This document shows, piece after piece, positions 25,390-33,729 of a stretch of 64,000 nt of DNA (position 1 is its first letter; each line of letters starts with the position of its first letter). Source of the stretch: Pseudomonadota bacterium (GTDB lineage Bacteria > Pseudomonadota > Alphaproteobacteria > Reyranellales > Reyranellaceae); NCBI GenBank assembly GCA_018240695.1, contig JAFEFH010000001.1:55471-119470 (forward strand), written 5' to 3'. A model generated the notes under the pieces. It saw only the letters and a program-made list of their open reading frames with translations. It had not been told where the DNA came from and ran no database searches. Both the position numbers and the translations under genes were made by a program.

Positions 25390-25881
25390 ATGGGCAGGTA
25401 AACGGTACGCCGCCTGTTCCGGCGCACAGCAAGCGCCGGATCGCGTTCGTGGCCAAACCCGCCGGCTTTCGCTTCGTTCATACCCACGTCGTGGCCCGAG
25501 GCCGATCTCACAGGGCACGTATGCCGGCCAAGCAGCGCCGGTCAATATCGAGCCCAGGAACAATCCCGGCGCTTACGATCGCGAAGTGTTCCTGGTCCTG
25601 AAAGAGTTCAATCCGTCCTTCAGTCGCGGCGACGACATGACGATGGGATTTCTCGCGGGCACCGAGCTCATTCGCTGCATCTGCATCGGCACAGCTTCGA
25701 GCTGACGCGTGTGACAGGAAAGCCGACGTCGGGCGTGATGAAGGACGTGGTGATGCTGGGCGGGTTCCAGGAACTAGAAGCGGATTTCATTGCCGACAAT
25801 CCGGGCCTTACGCTTTTCCACTGTCACCAGCAGGAACATATGAATTTCGGCGTCATGGCGCTGTTCGACTACGGGCGATAG
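25386..25881 (+). pseudogene. multicopper oxidase remnant
   Basis: Pieces in different frames match one multicopper oxidase. First comes VPAHSKRRIAFVAKPAGFRF then VHTHVVA (copper site). Later come a frame with NIEPRNNPGAYDREVFLVLKEFNPS and another with HLHRHSFELTRVTG ... ADNPGLTLFHCHQQEHMNFGV. At least two frameshifts and a large internal loss have occurred, and the 5' end is missing. The final copper motif HCHQQ is intact, so decay appears recent. It converges on senA, whose stop is 22 bases away. Confidence 0.75.
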
Positions 25882-25902
25882 GCGGTAGCGCACTGACAAC
25901 CT

Positions 25903-27225
25903 TCAAAGCGCGCAAGTACGGAAGCCGGCAAAAACGTCATTGCGGTCGGGCGTGAAGAAGTTGCGATAGGCCGGCCGGGCGATGCGTCGGCTGGTCGCCC
26001 AGCAACCGCCTTGCAGTACTTTGCGCGTACCGAACCAAGGCTGCGAATAATCCACGTAGGGGTCGGCGGCAAATCTCTCGAATGGCAGGAAATCCGAAGC
26101 GGTCCATTGCCAGACGTTGCCGATCATCTGCCGGCAGCCGAAGGCGCTGTCGCCATCCGCGCACGCGCCGACCTCGACCGGGCCATCGAAGGCGAAGTCC
26201 AGATTGGCGCGTGTGGCCGTCGGCGGCTGGTCGCCCCATGGCCAGCGCCGATGGCCATCGGCCAGTCGCGTGCCGTCGGTCGTTGGCATACCGATGGTGG
26301 TGACCTCCCATTCGGCCTCACTCGGCAGGCGCCGCCCGGCCCAGCGGCACCACGCATCGGCCTCAAACCAGTTGACGAAGACGACCGGCGCACGCGGCGC
26401 CAGTTCCTCGATCGCGCGATAGCGGCGCGCCCCCCAAACGCCGTCGCGCCTGGTCTGCCAATACACTGGCCGCTCGGCACCGCGGCGCTCCCGCCACGTC
26501 CAGCCGGCGTCGCTCCAAAATTCTCGGGCACCGTAGCCACCGGCGTCGACGAACGCCGCGAATTCGGCATTGGTGACGGGCGTGCGGGCAATTCGGAAGG
26601 GCGCCACCATCGTTTCGTGCGCCCACTTTTCATTGTCGAACACAAAGCCGTCGGCAGCAGTCGAGCCCAGCCGCCACAGTCCGCCCGGTATGGTGACGTC
26701 GTCCGGCAATGAGCCAGCGTCCGGTCTCCCAGCATCGCCTAGCCCAGTCGGCGGCGCATAGGACAAGGTCTGGCGCGAATAGGTGAGCGCCTCGACATGC
26801 ATGTCCTCGTGGCGCAGCGCGAGTTCGTAGAAATAGCGCGCGCCGTCGTCGACCGCCCCGCCGAGCCGATCCTCCTGACGCGCCAGCACGTCGGCTAGGT
26901 ATTCGAAGGTACCGGCGCGGTCTGGTAGGTCGAGCTGCCAGCGCGTCGCATGCGCCACGGCGCTGGAATCCCAGAGCCGGTCGCTGCGCTCGATCAGCGG
27001 TACCTGGCCATGAGCATGGCGCAAGGTCCAGTATTCGTGGAACCAGCCGACGTGACCGATCTCCCAGAGCATGGGATTGACGATGTCGATGCGCGGCCCC
27101 ATCAATTCGGACGATGACAGTTCTTCCGTCAAGCGCCGGGTGCGATGACGAACCTCGCGCAGTTGCGCAACGAGTTCGGCTGCGGACGCCTCGCTGGTCG
27201 GGCGCTGATTTTGGGTTTGGTCCAT
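25903..27225 (-). CDS. senA: SenA-type selenoneine synthase (EgtB-like)
   Basis: 440 aa. An N-terminal DinB-like helical domain holds the EgtB iron ligands His58 (WEIGHVGWFHEYW) and His139/His143 (LRHEDMHVE). The C-terminal FGE/sulfatase-modifying domain (from about 200) carries PVTNAEFAAFVDAGGY, WFEADAWCRWAGRRLPSEAEWE and GNVWQWTASDF, ending PDRNDVFAGFRTC. EgtB proteins join a thiol donor to trimethyl-histidine; SenA uses a selenosugar instead. The SenA call rests on the adjacent divergent senB and the absence of egtA/C/D here; plain EgtB is the alternative. Its ATG overlaps the senB ATG head to head. Confidence 0.82.
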   Translation of the reverse strand: MDQTQNQRPTSEASAAELVAQLREVRHRTRRLTEELSSSELMGPRIDIVNPMLWEIGHVGWFHEYWTLRHAHGQVPLIERSDRLWDSSAVAHATRWQLDLPDRAGTFEYLADVLARQEDRLGGAVDDGARYFYELALRHEDMHVEALTYSRQTLSYAPPTGLGDAGRPDAGSLPDDVTIPGGLWRLGSTAADGFVFDNEKWAHETMVAPFRIARTPVTNAEFAAFVDAGGYGAREFWSDAGWTWRERRGAERPVYWQTRRDGVWGARRYRAIEELAPRAPVVFVNWFEADAWCRWAGRRLPSEAEWEVTTIGMPTTDGTRLADGHRRWPWGDQPPTATRANLDFAFDGPVEVGACADGDSAFGCRQMIGNVWQWTASDFLPFERFAADPYVDYSQPWFGTRKVLQGGCWATSRRIARPAYRNFFTPDRNDVFAGFRTCAL

Positions 27226-28174
27226 GAGGGTCGTTCTTATCACACCTGAAGGCCCAACTTCACGTACTGGCAACCGCGTCGCCGCCTCGCGTTGGGCGCG
27301 CATCCTGCGCCGGCTCGGTCATCGCGTGCGCATCGCGGCTGACTATAACGGGCGGCCCGCTGATCTGATGGTGGCCGTGCACGCTTGGCGGAGTGCGGCG
27401 GCAATCGAACGGTTCAAGGCGAAGTGCCCCGACCGCCCGGTGATCCTGCAGCTGAGCGGCACCGACATCTACCAGTACATCAAGACCGATCCCGTGCCGA
27501 CGCTGCGCTCGATGGTGCTCGCCGACCGGCTGGTGGGGCTGAACGACCTTGCAGGACGCGTCGTTCCCAAGCGGCTGCGCCCGCGCCTCTCCGTCATTCA
27601 TCAATCGGCCACCGGTTTGCTGCGGCACCGGCGACCCAGCACGCGCGCCGTGATCGTCTCGGTAATCAGTCATCTGCGCGACGTCAAAGATCCGCTCCGC
27701 GCGGCCGAGGCGGCGCGCCTGCTGCCAGTCGAGTGCCGCGTGCGCATCGAACATGTCGGCCGCGCCTACACTTCGGAATGGGCGGCGCGTGCAGAGATCG
27801 AAATGGACGCCAACCCGCGCTACCTCTGGCGTGGCGACGTGTCGTCCGCTGCCGTCCGCCGGTTACTCGCACGCAGCCATGCGATGGTCATCTCATCGCT
27901 GAGCGAAGGCGGCGCCAACGTGATCTCGGAGGCCGCCGTCGCAGGCGTGCCTATCCTTGCCTCGCGCATGGACGGTAATGTCGGCTTGCTCGGCATCGAC
28001 TATCCCGGCTATTTCCCTGTCGGTGATACCGATGTTCTCTCCGGTCTGCTACGGAAGCTCGAGCGCGAACCGCGCTTCGTCTCGCGACTGAGTGAGGCGG
28101 TGGCGCGTCGCGCCCCTCTGTTCCGGCCCAAGCGTGAGCTGGCCGCGTGGCGCCGTCTGCTTGCCGGGCTGTGA
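27224..28174 (+). CDS. senB: SenB-type selenosugar synthase (glycosyltransferase)
   Basis: 316 aa. A GT-B glycosyltransferase of the TIGR04348/SenB group: N-terminal VLITPEGPTSRTGNRVAASRWARILRRLG, a GTDIYQYI turn, and the nucleotide-sugar domain SVISHLRDVKDPLRAAEAARLL with the donor-site SEGGANVISEAAVAGVPILAS. SenB couples selenophosphate with UDP-GlcNAc to make the selenosugar used by SenA. The N-terminus matches the family start, which fixes the ATG at 27224, so the two divergent start codons share two bases. A SelD-like SenC is not in this window. Confidence 0.88.
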   Translation: MRVVLITPEGPTSRTGNRVAASRWARILRRLGHRVRIAADYNGRPADLMVAVHAWRSAAAIERFKAKCPDRPVILQLSGTDIYQYIKTDPVPTLRSMVLADRLVGLNDLAGRVVPKRLRPRLSVIHQSATGLLRHRRPSTRAVIVSVISHLRDVKDPLRAAEAARLLPVECRVRIEHVGRAYTSEWAARAEIEMDANPRYLWRGDVSSAAVRRLLARSHAMVISSLSEGGANVISEAAVAGVPILASRMDGNVGLLGIDYPGYFPVGDTDVLSGLLRKLEREPRFVSRLSEAVARRAPLFRPKRELAAWRRLLAGL

Positions 28175-28204
28175 CGATGGTTCGCGCGCTTGGCTCCGCA
28201 ATCT

Positions 28205-29443
28205 CTAGTCTGGTCGTTCGACCATGAGGACGGCGACGATGGCTCCCGAAACGAAAGTGAGCCCGCCGACGATGCCGATCGCCCACGCCGCGCCGAGCAG
28301 ATCGGCAATGATTCCGGCGGAGAGTGCACCAATCGCATAGCCCAGATCGCGCCAGAACCGATAGACGCTGAGCGAACGAGCGCGCCACGAGGGATGCGAG
28401 GCGTCGGAGACCGAGGCGATAAGCGTCGGATAGACCATTGCCGTGCCCAACCCCAGCAGCACGCTGGCTACGAACCACCAACCGAAACTGCGGGTGACCG
28501 CCGTCATCAGCAGGCCGGATGCCTGCACCCACATGCCGGCCACGATCAGGCCCTTGCGGCCCCACCGGTCGCTCAAGGGACCGGTCACCGTCTGAAGGAC
28601 GCCCCACACGGCGGGGTAGATTGCCTTGAGGATTCCGATCCTCTCCACGCCGAGGCCGAAGCCGGCGAAGAACAGCGGGAAGATTCCCCAACTCATCCCA
28701 TCGTTCAGGTTGTTGATCAGTCCGGCCTGCGACGCCGCGAAAAGATTGCGGTCGCCGAACGAAACACGCCGGAAGACCTCCCAGAACTTCACCTTCTCGG
28801 CGGTCGATGCGTGACGGGCAATCTCCAGTGCCACATGCCCGCGGGTATCGTGCACGAGCAGGACCGAGAGGATCAACCCAAACACGGCATAGCCGATGCC
28901 GAGATAGAAGGGCTCCGGCCGCAGGCCATAGCGCTGCGCGATGTAACCGGTCAGGAAAGCGGTCACGCCAACGGAGAGATATCCCGCGAATTCGTTGAGG
29001 CCCACGGCGAGCCCGCGCGATTTAGGGCCGACGAGATCCACCTTCATGATGACCGTCATCGACCAGGCGAACCCCTGGTTGATGCCGAGCAGTGCGTTGG
29101 CGGCGATGATCCAGCCCCAGCTCGGAGCCCAGGCGATCATGAAGGGCACCGGCAGTCCAACCAGCCAGCCAGCGATCAGCATGGATTTGCGGCCATAGAT
29201 GTCCGCGAAATGTCCCGAGACGAGGTTGGCGAGTGCCTTGACGACGCCAAAGCTGACGATGAAGGAAACGACGATGGTCGTCGAAGCGATCTTGAATTCT
29301 TCGGAGCCGATCAGCGGCACTACTGTTCGCTCCAGCCCTACCATGCCACCGACGAAGGCATTGATGACCACGAGCAGCGAGAACTGCTGCCAGTTCTCCC
29401 GAAGGCCGAGCCGGATGCCCGGCGATATTTCCGGCGCGGTCAC
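28205..29443 (-). CDS. MFS transporter of the ArsR-rhodanese/MBL cluster
   Basis: 412 aa with 12 predicted membrane helices and the MFS motif-A loop GHFADIYGRKSMLIAGW between helices 2 and 3, repeated in the second half as GPLSDRWGRKGLIVAG. It starts with GTG that overlaps the MBL stop (GTGA), so it is co-translated with the MBL hydrolase. Such MFS genes occur with MBL and ArsR-rhodanese proteins in sulfur/thiol stress clusters, but the substrate is unknown. It converges with senB (31-base gap). Confidence 0.85.
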   Translation of the reverse strand: MTAPEISPGIRLGLRENWQQFSLLVVINAFVGGMVGLERTVVPLIGSEEFKIASTTIVVSFIVSFGVVKALANLVSGHFADIYGRKSMLIAGWLVGLPVPFMIAWAPSWGWIIAANALLGINQGFAWSMTVIMKVDLVGPKSRGLAVGLNEFAGYLSVGVTAFLTGYIAQRYGLRPEPFYLGIGYAVFGLILSVLLVHDTRGHVALEIARHASTAEKVKFWEVFRRVSFGDRNLFAASQAGLINNLNDGMSWGIFPLFFAGFGLGVERIGILKAIYPAVWGVLQTVTGPLSDRWGRKGLIVAGMWVQASGLLMTAVTRSFGWWFVASVLLGLGTAMVYPTLIASVSDASHPSWRARSLSVYRFWRDLGYAIGALSAGIIADLLGAAWAIGIVGGLTFVSGAIVAVLMVERPD

Positions 29444-30172
29444 GTCACGGCCAGCCCGGCGTTAATACTGCGCAGTTCGGCCGCCTGCGGTGGCGCCGTC
29501 GGGATGTCCTCGAGCATGAACTTCACGAAGGTGTCTTCGTCGTCGATCCGAAAAGCAGCGTTGTGGCGCCGTTCGAAGCCGATGGTGGAGGTGGGTTTGC
29601 CGCTCAATCGGCGGCCGCACACAGATCCGGAAAACGCTCCTGGAAGCACCTCGACATGGTCCGGCAGCGCCTTCAGACGCTGAAGGCTGCGGAACAGGAT
29701 GTGCGCTCCCTCTTCGGCCACTATCGCAAGCTCGGTCCGGCCGACATCGCCCACCATCAGCGTATGACCGGCAAGCACGAACCAGGGCTCGTCGGAGAGG
29801 GTCCGATCGGTGACGACCAGAGACACATGCTCGGGCGTGTGCCCTGGGGTGTGAAGGATTTTGGCGGAGACGTTGCCGAGCGCAAGCACGCTGCGATCGC
29901 GCACACCATGGAACGGCGCTGTCGCTCCAGATTCGGCGAACAACACGTATTCGCCGCCCGCGGCATCGGCCAGCCGACGTCCCGCCGACACGTGGTCGGC
30001 GTGAATGTGGGTGTCGATGACGTAGAGGATGCGCAGGCCCGTGGCCTCGGCAGCGGCGAGGTAGGGTTCGATCTCGCCAACCGGATCGACCACAGCGCCA
30101 CTGGCCTTGCCGCCGCAGCCGAACAGGTAGGAGTGCCACTGGATCGGTGTGCAGGAACGGGCGCAGGATCAT
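29440..30172 (-). CDS. MBL-fold hydrolase (persulfide dioxygenase-like), N-terminal frameshift suspected
   Basis: The body (217 aa, 29440-30093) holds the metal motif DTHIHADHVSAG, HTPGHTPEHVSLVV, VLAGHTLMVGDVGRTEL and a terminal GFERRHNAAF, as in glyoxalase II-like persulfide dioxygenases. The natural start, ATG at 30172, begins MILRPFLHTDPV but is out of frame with the continuing SYLFGCGGKASGAVVDPVGE by one base near 30133. As given, translation could start only at the internal GTG at 30093 and would lose the first beta strands. It is divergent from the ArsR-rhodanese regulator and upstream of the MFS gene. Confidence 0.78.
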
Positions 30173-30199
30173 GAGAGTTTCCCCCTTGTGCGTTGCGGC

Positions 30200-30223
30200 T
30201 CATTCAATCATTATATTGAATGA
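30200..30223. promoter_or_regulatory. BigR/ArsR-type operator between divergent genes
   Basis: A perfect 9-bp inverted repeat TCATTCAAT-N6-ATTGAATGA in otherwise GC-rich DNA. It contains the ATTC-N8-GAAT type core of BigR/SqrR-like repressors and lies 19 bases upstream of the ArsR-rhodanese start and 28 bases upstream of the MBL start, so it can control both. Confidence 0.7.
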
Positions 30224-30241
30224 TTATTTCTGAGTTGGAGC

Positions 30242-30898
30242 ATGTCAAGCGACAATCCTAAACGCGCGCTCTTTGCCGGCTTTGCTGCGGTCGCAAAGGC
30301 CCTCGGTCACGGCCATCGGTTGGAAATTCTGGAACTGCTGGCCCAGGGTGAGCGCAGCGTCGAAGCCGTGGCCGAACGCGTCGGGCTTCCCGTTGCCAAT
30401 GTGTCGCAACATCTACGGCTTATGCACCGGACCGGTCTGCTCGCCTCACGCCGCGACGGCAAACGCGTCGTCTATCGGCTGAGCGATCCTTCGGTGCTCG
30501 ACCTGACCGCCGCACTGCGCCATGTCGCCGAACGCCATTTTGCGGAGGTTCGCGACGTCTTCGGAGGCTACTTCCAACAGCGCGATGCGCTGGAGCCGAT
30601 CTCGCGCAAGGAGCTGGTGCAGCGCTTCAGGGACGGCCTCGTCACGGTGCTCGACGTGCGGCCAGAGGACGAATACGCCGTCGGTCACTTGCCGAAGGCG
30701 ATCAACATCCCGCTGCGCGAGCTCGCGCGTCGCCTGCGGGAGCTTCCGAAGAACCGCGAGGTTGTCGCCTATTGCCGGGGCCCATACTGCGTGCTGGCCT
30801 TTGAAGCGGTGGCCCTACTTCGTGGCCGCGGTTTCAAGGTGCGTCGCCTCCAGGACGGATATCCCGAGTGGAAGGCAGCTGGCTTGGCGGTCGAATAA
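30242..30898 (+). CDS. ArsR-family regulator fused to rhodanese domain
   Basis: 218 aa. The ArsR winged helix (about 10-95) shows ALGHGHRLEILELLAQGERSV, LPVANVSQHLRLMHRTGLL and RDGKRVVYRLSD; no Cys lies in this part. The rhodanese domain (about 120-218) has VLDVRPEDEYAVGHLPKAINIPL and the active-site loop YCRGPYCVLA with its catalytic Cys. Fusion of a repressor with a sulfurtransferase suggests sensing of sulfane sulfur/persulfide. It likely represses itself and the divergent MBL-MFS pair through the 30200-30223 palindrome. Confidence 0.9.
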   Translation: MSSDNPKRALFAGFAAVAKALGHGHRLEILELLAQGERSVEAVAERVGLPVANVSQHLRLMHRTGLLASRRDGKRVVYRLSDPSVLDLTAALRHVAERHFAEVRDVFGGYFQQRDALEPISRKELVQRFRDGLVTVLDVRPEDEYAVGHLPKAINIPLRELARRLRELPKNREVVAYCRGPYCVLAFEAVALLRGRGFKVRRLQDGYPEWKAAGLAVE

Positions 30899-30904
30899 GG
30901 CGGC

Positions 30905-31435
30905 TTATTTCTGCGGATAGGCGAAGGTAAAGGTCTCAGCGAAGGGCTGCCACCAGACCGGCACGCCTGTTTCCTTGTCAGTATGGCGGAAGAAGCCCTT
31001 GGCCTCCGGTGGCGTGAAACGATAGGTCACCTTGTAGGTGCCGGGTCCATCCATCTTAATGTTATCGGCGTAATGCGGTCCGTCCTTGGCGATCATCGGC
31101 TTGAGCACGCCGGACGCCTTCCACGACGATCCCTGCTTTTCGACGGCATAGTCGATCGTGAGATAGGCAATCCACGCACCGTCGGGATAGCCGTTCTTGT
31201 TGTCGGCCGTGGCATGGACGTCGGCCTCTAGATGGATCACGTCCGGCCCATGGGCCATGCCTTCCGTCATCGGAGCCATCTCCACGCCGACCAGGTAGTT
31301 GGCGACGATCTCCATGTCTTCCTTCTCCACGGGGCCGCCGACGAAATACTCGCGCGCCTGCGCCACGGTCGCACCGGCGGCGAACGCGGCAATTGCCGCC
31401 ACTGTGCCGAGCATCCTCGTGCCGAGATTCCTCAT
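30905..31435 (-). CDS. P19/FtrA-type periplasmic iron-binding protein
   Basis: 176 aa. A signal peptide (about 1-27, ending AQA|REYFVGG) is followed by the P19/Tp34 immunoglobulin-like fold. It contains VEMAPMTEGMAHGPDVIHLEADVHATADN, which carries the Met and His metal ligands, and GFFRHTDKETGVPVWWQPF. These proteins bind Fe and Cu and feed an FTR1 permease. It is the last gene of a three-gene set with FTR1 and a cupredoxin. No ferredoxin-like FtrD is seen. Confidence 0.88.
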   Translation of the reverse strand: MRNLGTRMLGTVAAIAAFAAGATVAQAREYFVGGPVEKEDMEIVANYLVGVEMAPMTEGMAHGPDVIHLEADVHATADNKNGYPDGAWIAYLTIDYAVEKQGSSWKASGVLKPMIAKDGPHYADNIKMDGPGTYKVTYRFTPPEAKGFFRHTDKETGVPVWWQPFAETFTFAYPQK

Positions 31436-31443
31436 TTCCGCTC

Positions 31444-32277
31444 CTATACTTCCGTGGGTCGGGTAACGCCTGCCGGCGCGCGGTGGATCAGTCGAGCGCC
31501 GATAACCAGCGCCGCCAATACCGTAACGTAGGCGGCGAGCTGCACGCCCATCGGTCGGTCGGAGTAACCGATCAGCGCCCGCAGCGCCCGCCCGGCGATG
31601 CTGTTCTCATCCAATAGCCACGATGTGTCCCAGATCTCGAAGCCCCAGCTCGGGATGAGATCGACTTTAGCCAGCAAGGCGGCTGCTTGACCGGCCAAGC
31701 CGGCTGCCAACAGTGCCACCAGCCAGCTGGTGACGGCGAACAGCCGCCCCACCGGGATCGCCACCAGGCCTCGATAGAGCAGCCACGAGACCAGTGCCCC
31801 GCAGCCGATGCCGACGACGCCGCCCAGCAAAAGCGCGAGCCAGCCTTCGTTGCTCGAGGCTGCGATGCCATAGAGGAACAACACCACCTCGGCGCCCTCG
31901 CGCAGCACCGCGGTCATCACGACGATGGCAAGGGCCAGCAAGGAGCGGGTGCCGATCGCGACCGCCTGGCCCATCGCCTTCATCTGCTGCGCGACCTCGC
32001 GTCCATGGCGGGCCATCCAGATGTTGTGCCAGCCCAGCATGACAACGGCGATCGACAATATGCTTGCGTTGAATACTTCCTGGCCGCTTCCGGAGAAGGC
32101 GTCCGACAGGGCCCCGGCAAAGACGGCGACCAGCGCTGCTCCCAGCACGCCGCCGCCGATGCCACCCGCGATCCATGTGCCTCGGCCGGCGATGCCGCGT
32201 GTGGCCGCCAGGACTATCCCGACGATCAGGCCGGCTTCGAGCACCTCGCGGAAGACGATCAGCAGTGCCGCCAGCAT
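31444..32277 (-). CDS. FTR1-family iron permease
   Basis: 277 aa, about seven membrane helices. The two REXXE iron-binding motifs are present: REVLEAG in helix 1 and REGAEVV in helix 4. Other family features are GIVLAATRGI and FEIWDTSWLLDENSIAGRALRALIGY, the loop before the last helix. It transports Fe(III) after ferroxidation by its periplasmic partners. It lies 8 bases upstream of the P19 gene and 4 bases after the cupredoxin stop. Confidence 0.92.
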   Translation of the reverse strand: MLAALLIVFREVLEAGLIVGIVLAATRGIAGRGTWIAGGIGGGVLGAALVAVFAGALSDAFSGSGQEVFNASILSIAVVMLGWHNIWMARHGREVAQQMKAMGQAVAIGTRSLLALAIVVMTAVLREGAEVVLFLYGIAASSNEGWLALLLGGVVGIGCGALVSWLLYRGLVAIPVGRLFAVTSWLVALLAAGLAGQAAALLAKVDLIPSWGFEIWDTSWLLDENSIAGRALRALIGYSDRPMGVQLAAYVTVLAALVIGARLIHRAPAGVTRPTEV

Positions 32278-32281
32278 TCGT

Positions 32282-32647
32282 CTACTCCGATCCGCTCTTC
32301 TTGACGGCGGTCAAGGTGCCGAAGGCCGTATCCGGGTGATAGTCGTCGAAGAACTTGTAGGTGCCGGGCTTCAGCGGCCCGACCATGACCGTGATGTGGC
32401 CGCCAGCGGCTATGAATTTCTCGACCCGCAGATCGCTGCTCTCAAATTCAGCCGGCGTGCCGTCCTGGTTCTTGATCTCTATCCTCAGACGCTCGCCGGC
32501 CGACACCGTCACCGCATTCGGCGTGAAGCGATTATTTTGGAGAATCAGCGTAACGGGATCGGCTGCCAGCGCCGGAACGGCGGCAAGAAAGACCATGGTG
32601 AGCAAGGCCAGGAAGCGCGGCAGCGTTCGCCCTTGAAGGGAAAGCAT
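32282..32647 (-). CDS. cupredoxin-like periplasmic protein of the Ftr system
   Basis: About 121 aa from the ATG at 32647; a GTG at 32668 would add seven residues and neither has a good ribosome site. A signal (RFLALLTMVFLAAVPALAA) precedes a single cupredoxin domain: LILQNNRFTPNAVTVSAGERLRIEIKNQDGTPAEFES, then AGGHITVMVGPLKPGTYKFFDDYHPDTAFG. A canonical Cys-His-Met type 1 copper set is not evident, as in EfeO/FtrB-type cupredoxins that assist iron uptake. First gene of the set. Confidence 0.82.
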   Translation of the reverse strand: MLSLQGRTLPRFLALLTMVFLAAVPALAADPVTLILQNNRFTPNAVTVSAGERLRIEIKNQDGTPAEFESSDLRVEKFIAAGGHITVMVGPLKPGTYKFFDDYHPDTAFGTLTAVKKSGSE

Positions 32648-32692
32648 GGGACTTGGTTTCTTGAGCACGGCTTCGTTGTGTGATTACGATAC

Positions 32693-32715
32693 TTGATAAT
32701 GAGAACTGATCGCAA
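32693..32715. promoter_or_regulatory. possible Fur-like box upstream of the Ftr set
   Basis: An AT-rich imperfect palindrome (TTGATAATGAGAACTGATCGCAA region) in GC-rich surroundings, about 50 bases upstream of the cupredoxin start and within the divergent intergenic region. It partly matches GATAAT-type Fur boxes. Weak by eye. Confidence 0.35.
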
Positions 32716-32777
32716 TAACAAGGCCGTTTGAAGGCGTCTGCGATGCTAGAGCGCCCGAACCGAGGTCTAGTCCCGCC

Positions 32778-33296
32778 ATGGTCCATGCCAGCGTCCTCGA
32801 CGCGCTACGTATTTCTCCGGAAGTCCTGGTCGCGCTCGACTGGCGGCCTTTCCACTTCGCTCTACAGCGCTTTCATCATCTCGTTCGATTGACGCACGTC
32901 GCGACGATGGCCGGGTTCTTCGGCGCCATCGGCCTGCTCGACCTGAGGCTGGTCGGCTGGAACAGCGAGATATCCCTGCGGCCCTTCGCCCGCCATATTC
33001 TTCCGCTGCTTTACGGCCTGTTCGCCGTCACGATCGCGACCGGCGCGGCGCTTTTCTTCTATGAGCCCGTCAAGGTCGGCAGCCACGCCTACTTTGTTCC
33101 AAAGCTCATTCTGATCGTACTGGGCTTGGCGAATGCGGGACTTTTTCACCGTACGGGCTATGGCCCTGCGTTGGTCGCGACGGCCATGCCGCGACATGCC
33201 CGCCTCGCCGGGGCCTTGTCGCTGGCCGTTTGGACGGCCGTGATTGTCTGCGCCTGCCTCAACGTCGAAGCGGAGCCCAAGGTGTTGCTTCGCTAG
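32778..33296 (+). CDS. small multi-helix membrane protein of unknown function
   Basis: 172 aa with four predicted membrane helices (about 45-62, 75-95, 112-130, 145-165). His-rich cytoplasmic or interfacial stretches (PFHFALQRFHHLVRLTHVATM) near the N-terminus could bind heme or metal, as in DUF2214/DUF6644-like membrane proteins. It is divergent from the Ftr iron set, sharing its promoter region, so an iron-linked role is possible. Family not firmly recognised. Confidence 0.65.
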   Translation: MVHASVLDALRISPEVLVALDWRPFHFALQRFHHLVRLTHVATMAGFFGAIGLLDLRLVGWNSEISLRPFARHILPLLYGLFAVTIATGAALFFYEPVKVGSHAYFVPKLILIVLGLANAGLFHRTGYGPALVATAMPRHARLAGALSLAVWTAVIVCACLNVEAEPKVLLR

Positions 33297-33408
33297 ACAT
33301 TATCAATCGGCGTGCCGACTTGCTGACGACACTTCACGATGTTGTCTCAATGAATAAGCCTCGCTTATAGGGCCTTAACTCTGCGCCAAAAATGCGAATG
33401 TTGACTAA

Positions 33409-33427
33409 TATCCTCTCCAGGGGGATA
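33409..33427 (+). promoter_or_regulatory. candidate operator of the CsoR-family regulator
   Basis: Inverted repeat TATCC-N9-GGATA with further CC/GG symmetry inside, directly upstream of the regulator gene and just after a TTGACT -35-like hexamer (33401-33406). G/C-tract palindromes of this kind are typical CsoR/RcnR sites. Confidence 0.55.
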
Positions 33428-33436
33428 GGAGAGAAC

Positions 33437-33715
33437 ATGCCCAAACCACACCTCCACGAAACCCATCCCGAAATCGCTAAACGGCTGAAGCGCGCCGAAG
33501 GTCATCTTCGCAGCGTGATCGGAATGATTGAGACAGGCCGGTCCTGCCTTGATCTGGCGCAACAGCTCCACGCGGTTGAAAGGGCCATCGGCCAGGCCAA
33601 GAAGACGCTGATTCAGGATCACCTCGACCATTGTCTGGATGCCGCCATCGATGCACCGGCCAAGGAACGGCGGAAGTCGGTCGATGAGTTCAAAGAGATA
33701 GCCAAGTTTCTCTGA
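33437..33715 (+). CDS. CsoR/RcnR-family metal-sensing repressor
   Basis: 92 aa from the ATG at 33437 (GGAG 5-6 nt upstream). All-helical DUF156 fold: PEIAKRLKRAEGHLRSVIGMIE, then CLDLAQQLHAVERAIGQAKK and LDHCLDAAID. The metal set is Cys37, His62, Cys66, the C-H-C fingerprint of CsoR and InrS, with His5, His7 and His10 in the N-terminal arm. RcnR would have His at the last site. It is 14 bases upstream of a NicO exporter, so an InrS-like nickel or cobalt sensor is more likely than copper. Confidence 0.88.
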   Translation: MPKPHLHETHPEIAKRLKRAEGHLRSVIGMIETGRSCLDLAQQLHAVERAIGQAKKTLIQDHLDHCLDAAIDAPAKERRKSVDEFKEIAKFL

Positions 33716-33729
33716 CGAGGACATTCAAT

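Noticed and set aside
25903..27225. Ergothioneine EgtB
   Set aside because: Not excluded biochemically, but no egtA, egtC, egtD or egtE is nearby and the adjacent glycosyltransferase is SenB-like, so SenA is preferred.
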